Shown: positions 8,562-19,082, numbered from the stretch's first letter. The stretch: 64,000 nucleotides of DNA from Longimonas halophila (GCF_002554705.1 NZ_PDEP01000007.1:1-64000); one strand, 5' to 3'. Made by a program: numbers and translations. Notes: generated by a model not told the origin, from the sequence alone.

Positions 8562-9482
8562 TCAACTTACATGCGGGCCGTCTTCGGCATCTTCGTCAGG
8601 GGCATTGGCAGAAGCACGCGCCCCCCACATGAGCTTGCGCCGCAATGTGTTAAACACATGCGAGCCATCAAGCTTTACAAGGTTCACCGAATGAGCGGCC
8701 CGTCGTACCGTAAACGATATAGCGGGTTCCTTGAACTCCGTGCTGACTCCGTCCACCGCAAACACGTACGGACGGCCCGGACTCCGCACTTCGGCGCGAA
8801 TGGTTGCCGTGGCTGGGAGCACCATCGGACGCACCGAAAGCGTGTGTGCGGCAATGGGTGTGATGATGAGCACCCCCGTTTCAGGCATCAGGATGGGTCC
8901 GCCTGCCGAGAGTGAATACGCCGTGGAGCCGGTCGGCGTCGAGAAAATGAGTCCGTCAGACCAGTATGTGTTCAGCGGCTCGTCGTTTACGGTGACGGCA
9001 ATGCGTAACAGCCCGGCCGCGCCGCTCCGGTTGATGACGCACTCGTTCAGCGCCCAGTTGCGCCCCAACTTGCGCTCGTCCGCCTGCACCTCCAGTACCA
9101 TACGCGGGCTGATGCGATAGTCGCCCGCTTCGAGCATATCGATGGCCTTGGTGACCTGGTTGTGCTCTACATCCGCCAGAAACCCGAGCCGCCCAATGTT
9201 GATGCCCACCAGCGGCGTATCCGACGGACTCACGGCGTGGGCGGTGCGCAAAAGCGTGCCGTCGCCCCCGAAGGAGAACACCACGTTGGCCTGCCGTCCT
9301 ACATCGCTCACGCTCGGAGCCACGCATCCATCTGACACCGCCTGGTCGCGCTCAGCACGTCCGGTGGCCAGATCGGGAGCCAGTCGATAGGGCAGTCCTC
9401 GTTTATCCAGCACCCGAATTACGCGATCGAGTAGCGGCCACAACGCTGCCTTGGTGGGGTTGCCCGTCAGACCATAGATCAT
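8562..9482 (-). CDS. nadK: NAD kinase
   Basis: Phosphorylates NAD to NADP using ATP or polyphosphate. 306 residues from ATG 9482 (MIYGLTGNPT). The ATP-binding motif GGDGTLLR lies at 72-79, followed by INIGRLGFLADV and the NAD-contact segment SPTGSTAYSLSAGGP (read here as STPTGSTAYSLSAGGPI). This length matches bacterial NadK. The open frame extends to 9581, but the extra 33 residues have no family resemblance. Divergently transcribed from the oxidoreductase/polyferredoxin gene across a 139-bp intergenic region. Confidence 0.95.
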   Translation of the reverse strand: MIYGLTGNPTKAALWPLLDRVIRVLDKRGLPYRLAPDLATGRAERDQAVSDGCVAPSVSDVGRQANVVFSFGGDGTLLRTAHAVSPSDTPLVGINIGRLGFLADVEHNQVTKAIDMLEAGDYRISPRMVLEVQADERKLGRNWALNECVINRSGAAGLLRIAVTVNDEPLNTYWSDGLIFSTPTGSTAYSLSAGGPILMPETGVLIITPIAAHTLSVRPMVLPATATIRAEVRSPGRPYVFAVDGVSTEFKEPAISFTVRRAAHSVNLVKLDGSHVFNTLRRKLMWGARASANAPDEDAEDGPHVS

Positions 9483-9621
9483 AAAGCCGTGTAGATTTGT
9501 AGGGATGCCGAAGCGCGGAGGCGTTTGTAGGAATAGGACGATGCAGATGTAACGCTCGCCTTGGTGGTGCGTACACACCACCTGTGCAATCGGTCCTTTT
9601 ACCTGCTGTACCGTCGCGTCT

Positions 9622-11958
9622 ATGCTCGCTTTCCTGTCTCGATATGCCGACTGGCTTCACCTGCAGTGGCCTTCGGGCGACGTCTCGACCCTACCCCGCG
9701 TGGACGACCACTATCGCACCAATGTAGAAGGCGTGTATGTAGTGGGCGACCTGGCCGGGGTGCCGCTGCTCAAGTTCTCACTCGACAGTGGCACCAAAGC
9801 GGTGCGCCACATCGCCGAGACGGAGCCTACGCCGTCTTCGCCCCGCGACGAGACCTACGACGTGATGATTCTGGGCGCGGGCGCATCGGGCATGGCGGCC
9901 GCCCGCGAGGCCGAAGCGCAGGGCCTATCGTACGTGGTGCTGGAGGCCAACGAGCGCTTCGCCACGATCAAGGACTTCCAGGTCGGCAAACCCATCTACA
10001 CCTACCCGGAGTCTATGACGCCCGAGGGTAGCGTGCAGGTCTCTGCCCCTGTGAAGGAGGAGTTGGTCGATGAACTCACCGCACAGACCGACGACATTCC
10101 CGTGCGTGATATGGAGGCGCACCGCATTGAACGCGATGGGGATCTGCTCACAGTCGTTGGAACCGAGGGCACCCGTATTCACGGACGCAACGTGGTGGTG
10201 GCGATTGGACGCAGCGGCAGCTTCCGCACGCTCGACGTGCCCGGCGAGGAGCACGACCATGTGCATCACCGTCTGCATGATCCTACCAAGCACACCGGCT
10301 CTGATGTCGTTGTGATCGGCGGCGGCGACTCGGCGCTGGAGGCAGCCATTGGGCTGGTCGAGGCCGGGGCGCACGTCACGCTCTCCTATCGGCGGGATGC
10401 GTTTGTGCGTCCCAAGCAAGCCAACATCGACCGCGCATACGAACTGGCATCGTATGCCTCGGAGGGCTCGCTACGCCTGAGGCTGCAGACCAACGCCACC
10501 CGTATCGACGATGACACGGTGACGCTGCAGCATGAAGACAGCGGCGACACGGAGACGGTGCCAGCCCAGCACGTCTTTGCGATGATTGGCCGCGAGGCAC
10601 CGCTCGACTTCTTCCGCCGCTCCGGCATTGAACTGCGTAACGACTGGGGCACCCTCCCCAACTCGCTCTCCGCGCTCACTTCCAGCACCGACTGGCTACC
10701 CCAGCTCAACTGGCGCCGCATTGGCGCGTTTGCCGCGTTCTTCCTGTTCATGTGTGCGGTCTACTCTTGGAAAGACGGCGGCTGGCTCAACCGACTGGCA
10801 CAGGGAGCCGACCTCTTTCCCTTCACGCTCACTGCACAGCCGGGCGCAACCGGACTCTGGGACATCATTACGACCTCGGCCACCAAGCCGGGTTTCTACT
10901 ACACGCTTGCATACTCGGCTATCGTCGTCATCTTCGGGTTCAAGCGGATTCGAAGGCGGAAGACGCCCTACATCAAGGTGCAAACGCTGACCCTGATGGC
11001 GATTCAGGTGCTTCCGCTGTTTCTCTTACCCGAGATCGTGTTGCCGTTTCTGGGGGCGAACGGATGGCTCCCTGTGGGACTCTTAGACGCCCTCTTCCCC
11101 ACCAGCGAGTGGGCCGTGCATGGACGCGAATACTGGCGGGCCTATGGATTTATCCTGGCGTGGCCGCTGCTTGTCTATAACGTGTTTACGACCGATCCGC
11201 TGTGGTGGTGGCTGGGGATCTGCTTTGTGCAGACGTTCGTGCTCATCCCCGGCATGATCTACTTCTGGGGCAAGGGCGCCTACTGCGGATGGATCTGCTC
11301 GTGCGGCGCGCTTGCGGAGACCCTCGGCGACCAACACCGCGATAAGATGCCGCACGGCGAGGGCTGGAACAAGCTCAACATGGCCGGGCAGGTCATCATG
11401 GTGCTGGCGTTTGTGTTGCTCTTCTGGCGTATCGGCGGGTGGATCTGGCCGGGCGGATGGATGGAGCAGGCGTTCAACGCGCTCATGTTTGGGCAGCTTC
11501 TGGGCTTACAGCTGAACTATGCCTGGCTGGTCGATGTCGTGCTGGCGGGCATGGTCGGATACGGCGTGTATTTCTGGCTCTCGGGGCGCTTCTGGTGCCG
11601 CTTCTTCTGCCCGCTGGCCGCACTGATGCACATCTACCACCGCTTCAGCCGCTTCCGCATCCTGGCCGACAAGGACAAGTGCATCTCGTGCAACGTGTGC
11701 ACGACGGTGTGCCACCAGGGCATTGATGTGATGTCGTTTGCGCAGCAGGGCAAGCCCATGGAAGACCCCGAGTGCGTGCGCTGCTCGGCATGCGTGCAGA
11801 GCTGCCCCACGGGCGTGCTGTCGTTCGGTCAGGTGGATACGCAGACCGGCCAGGTCATTAGCAGGGATTCGCTGGAGGCCTCGCTCGCGCGCATCCAGGA
11901 AGAGGCGGCGCAGGAGCAGGCGGCTGCCGAGCACGACCGGCAGGCACAAGGGGTGTAG
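9622..11958 (+). CDS. FAD/NAD(P)-dependent oxidoreductase fused to NapH-like membrane 4Fe-4S polyferredoxin
   Basis: 778-residue predicted inner-membrane electron-transfer protein. Residues 1-70 resemble the C-terminal strip of a thioredoxin-reductase fold (YVVGDLAGVPLLKFSLDSG). An FAD-binding Rossmann motif ILGAGASGMAAA follows near 88, with an NAD(P)-binding Rossmann VVIGGGDSALEAA near 230. After residue 360 several membrane segments appear, then the NapH/NosR-type cysteine motif YCGWICSCGAL and FWCRFFCPLAAL. Two ferredoxin 4Fe-4S clusters complete it (CISCNVCTTVC...C and CVRCSACVQSCP). The inferred role is to take electrons from NAD(P)H through flavin to clusters at or across the membrane; the acceptor is unknown. 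No partner genes are adjacent. The domain calls are strong; the pathway is not determined. Confidence 0.85.
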   Translation: MLAFLSRYADWLHLQWPSGDVSTLPRVDDHYRTNVEGVYVVGDLAGVPLLKFSLDSGTKAVRHIAETEPTPSSPRDETYDVMILGAGASGMAAAREAEAQGLSYVVLEANERFATIKDFQVGKPIYTYPESMTPEGSVQVSAPVKEELVDELTAQTDDIPVRDMEAHRIERDGDLLTVVGTEGTRIHGRNVVVAIGRSGSFRTLDVPGEEHDHVHHRLHDPTKHTGSDVVVIGGGDSALEAAIGLVEAGAHVTLSYRRDAFVRPKQANIDRAYELASYASEGSLRLRLQTNATRIDDDTVTLQHEDSGDTETVPAQHVFAMIGREAPLDFFRRSGIELRNDWGTLPNSLSALTSSTDWLPQLNWRRIGAFAAFFLFMCAVYSWKDGGWLNRLAQGADLFPFTLTAQPGATGLWDIITTSATKPGFYYTLAYSAIVVIFGFKRIRRRKTPYIKVQTLTLMAIQVLPLFLLPEIVLPFLGANGWLPVGLLDALFPTSEWAVHGREYWRAYGFILAWPLLVYNVFTTDPLWWWLGICFVQTFVLIPGMIYFWGKGAYCGWICSCGALAETLGDQHRDKMPHGEGWNKLNMAGQVIMVLAFVLLFWRIGGWIWPGGWMEQAFNALMFGQLLGLQLNYAWLVDVVLAGMVGYGVYFWLSGRFWCRFFCPLAALMHIYHRFSRFRILADKDKCISCNVCTTVCHQGIDVMSFAQQGKPMEDPECVRCSACVQSCPTGVLSFGQVDTQTGQVISRDSLEASLARIQEEAAQEQAAAEHDRQAQGV

Positions 11959-12100
11959 GCACGTGCTGTTGCTTGCAAGACCCACGCGGTTCGTGCGTCT
12001 TCATGCCGAGGGCTGATCTGGATACGGGCGTGGAAACGCTCCTCTACTTTCCCTCCAAATACTCTTCTTTCAACCACTTCCGGCCCGTGTCCTACAACAG

Positions 12101-12137
12101 ACAGCGCCCCACCGGCACGAGGCTGGTGGGGCGCTGT
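12101..12137. terminator. Stem-loop between convergent genes (candidate bidirectional terminator)
   Basis: Perfect 13-bp inverted repeat ACAGCGCCCCACC (12101-12113) and GGTGGGGCGCTGT (12125-12137) with an 11-nt loop. It lies between the stop of the polyferredoxin gene and the stop of dnaK. There is no clear U tract on either strand, so termination efficiency is uncertain. Confidence 0.6.
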
Positions 12138-12178
12138 AGGCATAGACCGCTGTGTGCGGTCGGGGGCATTGGTGGATG

Positions 12179-14158
12179 CTACTTGCCTTCGCCTTCGTCG
12201 ACGACTTCGTAGTCGGCATCGCGCACCTCGTCATCGTCGGCGGTGCCGTTGCCCTTCGGCTGAGCCTGGGGGCCGCCTGCCGCGCCGGGTCCGGCAGCAC
12301 CGGGTCCAGCACCTGCTCCGGCGGCACCGGGGCCTCCGGCTTCTTCGGCCTGGGCCGCGTAGATTTCTTGGCTGGCCGCGGACCACTTCTCGTTCAGCGT
12401 TTCGAGCGCGTCTTCGAGTTCACTCAGGTCCTTATCGGCACTGGCGCTTTCGAGCAGCTCCTCGACACGGTTGGTGGCCTGTTCGATGGCCTCGCGCTTC
12501 TCATCGGCGATCTTGTCGCCGTAGTCTTCGAGGTTCTGCTGCGTGGTGTAGACCATCGAATTCGCTTCGTTGATGGTCGACGCCCGCTCTTTGCGCTGCT
12601 TGTCTTCTTCAGCGTGCGCTTCGGCGTCCTGACGCATCTTCTCGATCTCCTCCTCGCTAAGTCCGCTGGAGGCCTCGATGCGAATGGAGTGCTCCTTGCC
12701 GGTGGCCTTGTCCTCCGCCGACACGTTCAGGATGCCATTCGCGTCGATGTCGAACGTCACTTCAATCTGCGGCGTGCCACGCGGGGCGGGCGGAATGCCG
12801 TCGAGGTGGAAGCGGCCAATGGTGCGGTTGTCTTTGGCCATCTCCCGATCGCCCTGCAGCACGTGCACCTCAACCGACTTCTGGTTGTCGGCAGCGGTGG
12901 AGAACACCTCGCTCTTCTTGGTGGGGATGGTGGTGTTCGACGGGATGAGCTGGGTCATCACACCGCCCAGCGTTTCGATGCCGAGTCCGAGGGGCGTTAC
13001 GTCGAGCAGCAGCACGTCGTCGACATCGCCACTGAGGACACCGCCCTGAATGGCTGCGCCGAGCGAGACCACTTCGTCGGGGTTGACCGACTTGTTGGGC
13101 GAGCGCCCGAAGAAGTCGGTGACTGTTTCCTGCACGAGCGGAACGCGGGTGGAGCCGCCTACAAGCAGGACTTCGTCAATATCGCCCTTCTTGTATCCCG
13201 CATCCTTCATCGCCTTCTGCATCGGCGGGATGGTGCGGTCCACATGCTCTTTGATAAGCTGCTCAAACTTGGCCCGGTTGATGTCCAGGTTCAGGTGCTT
13301 GGGCCCCTCATCGGTCGCCGTGATGAACGGCAGGTTCACCGTGGTCGAGGTCGAGCTCGACAGCTCGATCTTGGCTTTCTCGGCAGCCTCTTTCAAGCGC
13401 TGCAGCGCCATCGCATCCTTGCGGAGGTCGATGCCCTGCTCTTGCTTAAACTGGTCGGCAATGTAATTGATGAGCGCCTGGTCGAAGTCGTCGCCGCCAA
13501 GGTGGGTGTCGCCGTAGGTGGCTTTCACCTCAAAGACGCCGTCGCCCAGCTCCAGAATGGAGACATCGAAGGTTCCGCCCCCGAGGTCGTACACGGCCAC
13601 GACCTGATCCTTCTCATCGTCGAGTCCGTATGCCAGCGAAGCAGCCGTGGGCTCGTTGATGATGCGCTTCACCTCCAGCCCAGCAATGGTACCGGCTTCT
13701 TTCGTCGCCGTGCGCTGTGCATCGTTGAAGTAGGCCGGCACCGTAATGACGGCTTCCGTAACTTCGTCACCAAGATACTCTTCGGCAGTCTGCTTCAGCT
13801 TCTGCAGGATCATGGCCGAGATCTCCTGCGGCGTGTACTCGCGGTCGCCCAGTTTTACGCGGGGCGTGCCGCCGTCGCCACGAACGACCTCGTAGGGCAC
13901 TTCGTCCAGTTCCTCGCCCAGATCGTCGTAGTTGCGGCCCATGAACCGCTTGATGGACGACACCGTGTTTTCAGGATTTGTGATGGCTTGCCGCTTGGCC
14001 GGAGCCCCGACCAGCCGCTCGCCGTCTTTTTTATAAGCAACGACCGATGGCGTGGTGCGGGCCCCTTCCGCATTCTCAATCACCTTCGGCTCGTCGCCTT
14101 CCATAACCGCGACGACCGAGTTGGTCGTTCCTAAGTCTATGCCTATTATCTTACCCAT
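12179..14158 (-). CDS. dnaK: Molecular chaperone DnaK (Hsp70)
   Basis: ATP-dependent Hsp70 chaperone that works with DnaJ and GrpE (neither is adjacent here). 659 residues, slightly long. It has the N-terminal phosphate loop [14 protein letters not shown] at 4-17, signature [16 protein letters not shown] near 192, and [15 protein letters not shown] near 330. The substrate-binding domain includes [14 protein letters not shown]. The C-terminal tail is a Gly/Ala linker followed by the conserved acidic end [15 protein letters not shown] saw no CIRCE element in the 359 bp upstream, so heat control by HrcA is not apparent. Confidence 0.98.
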   Translation of the reverse strand: MGKIIGIDLGTTNSVVAVMEGDEPKVIENAEGARTTPSVVAYKKDGERLVGAPAKRQAITNPENTVSSIKRFMGRNYDDLGEELDEVPYEVVRGDGGTPRVKLGDREYTPQEISAMILQKLKQTAEEYLGDEVTEAVITVPAYFNDAQRTATKEAGTIAGLEVKRIINEPTAASLAYGLDDEKDQVVAVYDLGGGTFDVSILELGDGVFEVKATYGDTHLGGDDFDQALINYIADQFKQEQGIDLRKDAMALQRLKEAAEKAKIELSSSTSTTVNLPFITATDEGPKHLNLDINRAKFEQLIKEHVDRTIPPMQKAMKDAGYKKGDIDEVLLVGGSTRVPLVQETVTDFFGRSPNKSVNPDEVVSLGAAIQGGVLSGDVDDVLLLDVTPLGLGIETLGGVMTQLIPSNTTIPTKKSEVFSTAADNQKSVEVHVLQGDREMAKDNRTIGRFHLDGIPPAPRGTPQIEVTFDIDANGILNVSAEDKATGKEHSIRIEASSGLSEEEIEKMRQDAEAHAEEDKQRKERASTINEANSMVYTTQQNLEDYGDKIADEKREAIEQATNRVEELLESASADKDLSELEDALETLNEKWSAASQEIYAAQAEEAGGPGAAGAGAGPGAAGPGAAGGPQAQPKGNGTADDDEVRDADYEVVDEGEGK

Positions 14159-14517
14159 AGATTGCTGGTCCTGTCAGTCAACAAAGCGCGTGAATGTCGA
14201 TGACTATCGCGCATCGCGACAGCCACCTGTTTATATTCTCAAACACAATGCCGAAGCCGCATTGCCGGGAAACGCCGTGTCACATTGGCAGCTTCCGTGC
14301 ACACAAGCCCATACCATGCCTGCGAATCGGGCCGATCGTGCCAGAGCGGCGTATGCCATTGCGCCGCAGCCCTGACAGCGTGCGTGCCACCGGCTTTGAT
14401 GTTCAACCGCACCGCGCCGTAGCCTTACCCTCACTCTCAACAGATCTCTGCATGTATTGGGAAACCGTCCTCCGGGTCTGCCAATATCATTCGGGCCATT
14501 CACGCGATCCCCTTGTT
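14159..14517. other. Gene-free region between divergent dnaK and pgsA
   Basis: 359 bp separating two divergently transcribed genes; it should hold both promoters. I found no CIRCE-type inverted repeat, no riboswitch and no convincing small gene. An open frame continuous with pgsA runs through it from 14194 but has no family resemblance before 14518. Confidence 0.5.
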
Positions 14518-15123
14518 ATGCGCTACTTGCCCAACGCACTTACCATTGGACGCATCCTGCTTACGCCGGTTGTTCTGTTCCTGCTTACCGTACCTACGTG
14601 GTGGGGACAGACATCGGCGCTGGTGCTGTTTCTTGTGGCGTCGGCTTCGGACTACCTCGATGGCCGCCTGGCCCGCGCCTGGAACGTGAAGTCGCGCTTC
14701 GGCCAGTTCCTGGACCCGCTCGCCGACAAAATCCTTGTGCTGGGCCTCTTTGTCATGTTCGCCCTCGTGCAGCCGGAGGTGGTGCCGTGGTGGGCCGTCG
14801 GGGCCATTGCGCTCCGCGATGTTGGCGTTACGGCCCTGCGCAGCTATGCCGAAGCCCAGGGCCGTACACTGGCTACCTTCCGCATCGCCAAGTCGAAAAC
14901 CGCTGCACAAATGGCCTTTCTGCTTGCGCTTCTGTGCGTGCGCGTGTCTCAGCATAGCGGCCCGGTGGCCAGCGACTTTGCTACGTATCTCATCAACAGC
15001 CACATCCTGTACGGCGCACTGATCGCGGTTGTACTGCTTACGGTAGGCACCGGACTCCTCTACGCGATTGCGCCCCAAGAAGAAACCATCCGCCCGAATC
15101 CACCCCGCTCGGTGTCGCAATAA
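14518..15123 (+). CDS. pgsA: CDP-diacylglycerol--glycerol-3-phosphate 3-phosphatidyltransferase
   Basis: Integral membrane enzyme forming phosphatidylglycerol phosphate. 201 residues from ATG 14518 (MRYLPNALTIGRIL). It shows the family opening NALTIGRILLTPV and the CDP-alcohol phosphotransferase motif DG..AR........G...D...D, present as SDYLDGRLARAWN followed by FGQFLDPLADK around residues 46-75. Hydrophobic segments cover most of the rest. First gene of a plus-strand run pgsA, pyrE, cinA, recA, PAP2. Confidence 0.95.
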   Translation: MRYLPNALTIGRILLTPVVLFLLTVPTWWGQTSALVLFLVASASDYLDGRLARAWNVKSRFGQFLDPLADKILVLGLFVMFALVQPEVVPWWAVGAIALRDVGVTALRSYAEAQGRTLATFRIAKSKTAAQMAFLLALLCVRVSQHSGPVASDFATYLINSHILYGALIAVVLLTVGTGLLYAIAPQEETIRPNPPRSVSQ

Positions 15124-15172
15124 TGCTGCACGAGCGATCCGACGCTGTTCTGCTCACCTGTCGCCCTTGCCT

Positions 15173-15835
15173 GTGTCCACTTGCACCACGGCCCCTCGCT
15201 CCCTCGCTGTCCGAATTGCACACGTACTGCTGAATGAGGAGGCCGTGCAAGTGCGCCCCAATGACCCATTCACGTGGTCTTCGGGATGGATCGCCCCCGT
15301 CTACTGCGACAACCGCGTACTGCTGGATGCGCCCGATGCCCGCGCCCGCATTCAAGAGGGATTCGTAGCGTACTGCGCCGAGCAGGACGACCTGCCTCGC
15401 GTCGTGGCAGGCACCGCCACCGCCGGCATTCCACACGCTACCCTGCTGGCCGATCGCCTGCACACCGGACTCGCCTACGTTCGCAGCTCCGCCAAGTCGC
15501 ACGGACGCCGCCGCCAGGTGGAAGGACGCGTTGCAGCTACCGACTCTGTGATCATCGTCGAAGACCTCGTCTCTACTGGCGGATCGGCGCTCGACGCGGT
15601 GCACGGCGTACGGCGCACCGGCGCATCCGTGCAGGGCGTGCTCGCCATCTTCTCGTACGACTTCCCCACTGCCCGCGAGGCTTTCGCCGACGCCGACTGC
15701 TCCCTGCACGCGCTCACTACGTTCGAAACGCTTGCCCAGGTGGCACGCGACACAGGCCGCCTCTCATCCGCTGCCTACGACGACGTGATGCGCTGGCACC
15801 GCGCGCCCAGCGACTGGACACCGACCACCGCGTAA
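15173..15835 (+). CDS. pyrE: Orotate phosphoribosyltransferase
   Basis: Converts orotate and PRPP to OMP in de novo pyrimidine synthesis. 220 residues from a GTG at 15173, which places the start 49 bp after the pgsA stop. An in-frame ATG at 15068 would overlap pgsA by 56 bp and add a basic, non-family extension, so I prefer GTG. Motifs include FTWSSGWIAPVYCDNR (orotate site) and the PRPP loop SVIIVEDLVSTGGSALDAV around 124-142. Normal length for PyrE. Confidence 0.9.
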   Translation: MSTCTTAPRSLAVRIAHVLLNEEAVQVRPNDPFTWSSGWIAPVYCDNRVLLDAPDARARIQEGFVAYCAEQDDLPRVVAGTATAGIPHATLLADRLHTGLAYVRSSAKSHGRRRQVEGRVAATDSVIIVEDLVSTGGSALDAVHGVRRTGASVQGVLAIFSYDFPTAREAFADADCSLHALTTFETLAQVARDTGRLSSAAYDDVMRWHRAPSDWTPTTA

Positions 15836-15871
15836 CCCTTTCGTTTTTCCCACTGTGTCCGCTCTGTCTTT

Positions 15872-17164
15872 ATGGATGCGTATCTTCTCTCCATCGGCGA
15901 CGAACTGCTCATCGGCCAGACTGTGAATACCAACGCCGCCTGGCTGGGCGAGCGCCTGAGCCTGATGGGGCTGGAGGTGATCGAGGAACGCACACTCGCC
16001 GACCGTAACGACCGCATCCGCACGGCCCTGCACGACGCCTGCGCTGCCGCCGACCTGGTCGTGATTACGGGCGGACTTGGTCCCACGCACGACGACCTCA
16101 CCAAAATTGCTGTCGCTGATTTTCTGGGAGTCGAGATGCAGCGCGACGATGTGCTCTGGGGGCGCCTGCAGACCTACTACACCGAGCGCAACCGTCCCGT
16201 ACCCGAGCGCGCGGCCCAGATCGCCGACATGCCTGCGGGGTTTGAGAAGCTCGCCAACCCCATTGGCACCGCCCCCGGCCTCCGCTTTCAGGGTCCCGCC
16301 TCCGATAACGCCCTGCTCATTGTGCTGCCGGGTGTGCCCGCCGAGATGAAAGCGATCTTCGACGCCTCCGTACAGCCGCTCCTGGCCGACCGGACCGACC
16401 TGCGCTCCACCGCGCACCGCACGCTGCAGACCACCGGCATTGGCGAGTCGGACCTGCAAGCAGAAATTGGCGATGCCGAAACGCTGCTGCCCGAGCGCGT
16501 GTCGCTGGCGTACCTGCCCTCTACCAGCGGCGTGCGCCTCCGCCTCACCGCCCGCGCCGACGACCCTGACACCGCCACCCAGCTCCTCGATGCCGCCGAA
16601 GCGCGCATCCGCGAACGCGCCGACGCCCACATCTTTGCCACCGGCAATGTCTCGCTCGCCGAAGCGCTCGGACGCCGCCTCACCGATGCCCAGCTCACCG
16701 TATCCACCGCCGAAAGCGCCACCGGCGGACTCGTAGGCGATCGCCTGACCAACGTGCCGGGGTCCTCGTCCTACTACGCGGGCGGCGTTATTGCCTACGC
16801 CAACCCTGTCAAGATCAATCAGTTACAGGTGGATGCCGAGGTTCTTTCCTCACACGGCGCCGTCAGCGAACCCGTGGCGCGGCAGATGGCCGACGGCGTG
16901 CGCTCCCTACTCGGCACCGACATCGGCATCGCCACCACCGGCATTGCCGGGCCCGGCGGCGGCAGCGACGCCAAACCCGTAGGCACCGTCTGGATTGGCT
17001 ACGCCGATGCCCACGGCACCCACGCCACGCACGTTCGCTTCGTGAACGACCGCCATATGAACAAAGCCCTCTTCGCCACCGCCGCCCTCGACATGATACG
17101 CCGCCAGCTCAACCGGCGCGAGGACCGGGCGACGGCCTCCCCACGTTACGATTCCGCCGCCTAA
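15872..17164 (+). CDS. cinA: CinA-family protein (MoaB-like domain plus nicotinamide-nucleotide amidase)
   Basis: 430 residues with two domains. The N-terminal MogA/MoaB-like domain (LLSIGDELLIGQTVNTNA, then VVITGGLGPTHDDLTK) belongs to the COG1058 ADP-ribose pyrophosphatase class. The C-terminal PncC domain (TAESATGGLVGDRLTNVPGSS and TGIAGPGG) deamidates NMN. Full-length CinA is commonly encoded next to recA, as here with recA 147 bp downstream, although the functional link to competence is not established in most lineages. Confidence 0.95.
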   Translation: MDAYLLSIGDELLIGQTVNTNAAWLGERLSLMGLEVIEERTLADRNDRIRTALHDACAAADLVVITGGLGPTHDDLTKIAVADFLGVEMQRDDVLWGRLQTYYTERNRPVPERAAQIADMPAGFEKLANPIGTAPGLRFQGPASDNALLIVLPGVPAEMKAIFDASVQPLLADRTDLRSTAHRTLQTTGIGESDLQAEIGDAETLLPERVSLAYLPSTSGVRLRLTARADDPDTATQLLDAAEARIRERADAHIFATGNVSLAEALGRRLTDAQLTVSTAESATGGLVGDRLTNVPGSSSYYAGGVIAYANPVKINQLQVDAEVLSSHGAVSEPVARQMADGVRSLLGTDIGIATTGIAGPGGGSDAKPVGTVWIGYADAHGTHATHVRFVNDRHMNKALFATAALDMIRRQLNRREDRATASPRYDSAA

Positions 17165-17311
17165 TGGGTCTTACCTGCACCGCCACAGGCTTGCCGTGAA
17201 TTGCACAGCGCGCTCGGCACTCTATCTACCGCCTATGGTATAGCATCACCCGGCATCCCAGTGTCCCGCCGGTTCTTCCTGTTCCTCGACTGACGCTTCC
17301 CCTGTACTGCC

Positions 17312-18364
17312 ATGGCCAAAAACAACGGATCCGGAAAAGACGAAGCCCTCGGCCTCGCCGTGAAGCAGATTCAGCGCGAGCACGGCAAAGGCTCCATCAT
17401 GCGCCTGGGCGACGAGCCCGTGCAAGAGGTCGAAGCCATTCCCACCGGCTCGCTGACCCTCGACAACGCCCTCGGCGTGGGCGGCGTGCCCCGTGGACGC
17501 ATTATCGAGATCTACGGGCCCGAGTCATCGGGCAAGACCACGCTCGCTACGCACATCATCGCCGAAGCCCAGAAGCTGGGCGGCGCCTGTGCCTTCATCG
17601 ACGCCGAGCACGCCTTCGACCCCAACTACGCGGGCGACCTGGGCGTCGACATCGACAACCTGCTCGTGTCGCAGCCCGACACCGGCGAGCAGGCGCTCAA
17701 CATTGCCGACACGCTCGTGCGTAGCGGCGCGCTCGACGTCATCGTCATCGACTCCGTGGCCGCCCTCGTACCGCAGGCCGAGCTCGAAGGCGACATGGGC
17801 GACACCCACGTGGGCCTGCAGGCTCGCCTCATGAGTCAGGCCCTGCGCAAGCTGGCAGGAACCATCAACCGAACCAAAACCTCGATCATCTTCATCAACC
17901 AGATCCGCATGAAGATCGGGGTCATGTTCGGCAACCCCGAAACCACCTCTGGCGGACGCGCCCTCAAGTTCTACTCGTCGGTGCGCATGGACATCCGCCG
18001 CATTGGCGCGGTCAAAGACGGCTCCGACGTCATCGGCAACAAAACGCGGGTGCGCGTCAAGAAAAACAAAGTCGCGCCGCCGTTCAAAGAAGCTGAGTTC
18101 GAGATTATCTACGGCGAAGGCATCTCCTCGCTGGGCGAACTTATTGACCTGGGCGCAGAAGCCGACATCATCGAGAAGCGCGGCTCCTGGTACTCCTACA
18201 ACGACGACACCATCGCCCAGGGCCGCGAAGCCACCAAAGAGTGGTTGAAGGAGCACGACGAAGAGCGCGAAGAAATCAAGCGCCAGATCCGCATCGAACT
18301 GGGCATGATTGAGCCCGACGAGGACGAGGTGGAAGACGAAGAAGACGCCGAAGAAGATGCGTAG
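17312..18364 (+). CDS. recA: Recombinase RecA
   Basis: 350-residue DNA strand-exchange ATPase. Walker [10 protein letters not shown] lies at 69-77. The DNA-binding loop region contains [15 protein letters not shown] and [19 protein letters not shown]. The C-terminal tail is strongly acidic ([15 protein letters not shown]), as in halophile-related RecA proteins. It begins [16 protein letters not shown]. No LexA-like box was recognised in the 147 bp upstream. The last codons overlap the start of the PAP2 gene by 8 bp. Confidence 0.98.
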   Translation: MAKNNGSGKDEALGLAVKQIQREHGKGSIMRLGDEPVQEVEAIPTGSLTLDNALGVGGVPRGRIIEIYGPESSGKTTLATHIIAEAQKLGGACAFIDAEHAFDPNYAGDLGVDIDNLLVSQPDTGEQALNIADTLVRSGALDVIVIDSVAALVPQAELEGDMGDTHVGLQARLMSQALRKLAGTINRTKTSIIFINQIRMKIGVMFGNPETTSGGRALKFYSSVRMDIRRIGAVKDGSDVIGNKTRVRVKKNKVAPPFKEAEFEIIYGEGISSLGELIDLGAEADIIEKRGSWYSYNDDTIAQGREATKEWLKEHDEEREEIKRQIRIELGMIEPDEDEVEDEEDAEEDA

Positions 18365-19082
18365 GCGCTGCGCCGGGTGCTGGGTTACGCTGGTTCTGCT
18401 GCTCACGGTAGGGGGACAGGGGGAAGCACAGGCCCAAGCCCCGGCCTGCACCGCTTCCGACCTTTCGCACTGGGATGCACGCACCTCAGTCGCCCTGTAC
18501 TGTGCGGGGTCTCCGCTGCCTGAACTGTCATCTGTCGCAGATCGTATCGCCCTGCCGCTCTTCCTGGGCGGACCCGTCGCGGCGGGTGGATACGCGCTGA
18601 GCACGCAGTCGCAATCCGATTTTGCCAATGCCTATCGCCTCGGTCTCTCCATGACCGGGGCGTACGCCGTTACGTACACCCTAAAGCGCATCATCCGGCG
18701 CCCGCGTCCCTACGCCGCCGGACTCGTCACCCGCCGCGACGGCCTTGCCGACACCAAGTCCCGCGCCCTCACCCTCGACGACCGCACCGCCATGCCCTCG
18801 GGGCACGCCACGCTGGCCGCCGCCATGGCCACATCGTGGAGTCTAAGCCACCCGCGCTGGTACGTGATCGCTCCAGCCGCCGTGTGGGCCACCAGCACCA
18901 GCCTCAGCCGCGTGCACCTGGGTGTACACTACGTGAGCGATGTCGCCGTCGGCACCGCCATCGGCAGCGGCATGGCCGTGCTCATCCACCTCCTCGGCGA
19001 CGCCATCACCCCCACCGTATTCGACCCGCACGAGGGCGTGGACATGCCCGCTGTGCAGGTTACGGTGCCGTTGAATTACTAA
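18357..19082 (+). CDS. PAP2-family phosphatase (signal peptide)
   Basis: 241-residue exported or membrane phosphatase of the type 2 phosphatidic-acid phosphatase superfamily. All three catalytic segments are visible: [10 protein letters not shown] near 113 (KX6RP), [13 protein letters not shown] near 144 (PSGH) and [13 protein letters not shown] near 182 (SRX5HX3D). The N-terminus from ATG 18357 ([16 protein letters not shown]) reads as a signal peptide, and this start overlaps the recA stop. Substrate could be a lipid phosphate, undecaprenyl pyrophosphate or a soluble phosphate; sequence alone does not decide. Confidence 0.88.
   Translation: MRRRCAGCWVTLVLLLTVGGQGEAQAQAPACTASDLSHWDARTSVALYCAGSPLPELSSVADRIALPLFLGGPVAAGGYALSTQSQSDFANAYRLGLSMTGAYAVTYTLKRIIRRPRPYAAGLVTRRDGLADTKSRALTLDDRTAMPSGHATLAAAMATSWSLSHPRWYVIAPAAVWATSTSLSRVHLGVHYVSDVAVGTAIGSGMAVLIHLLGDAITPTVFDPHEGVDMPAVQVTVPLNY

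Noticed and set aside
8540-8566. GTTGAGTT/AACTCAAC inverted repeat as nadK terminator
   Set aside because: 8-bp AT-containing stem overlapping the stop codon and no U tract; too weak.
12152-14134. 660-codon open frame antisense to dnaK
   Set aside because: Its mirror on the minus strand is a textbook DnaK; high-GC codon bias keeps the opposite frame open. It has no recognisable domain.
14159-14517. CIRCE element for dnaK
   Set aside because: No TTAGCACTC-N9-GAGTGCTAA-like inverted repeat was found near the dnaK start.
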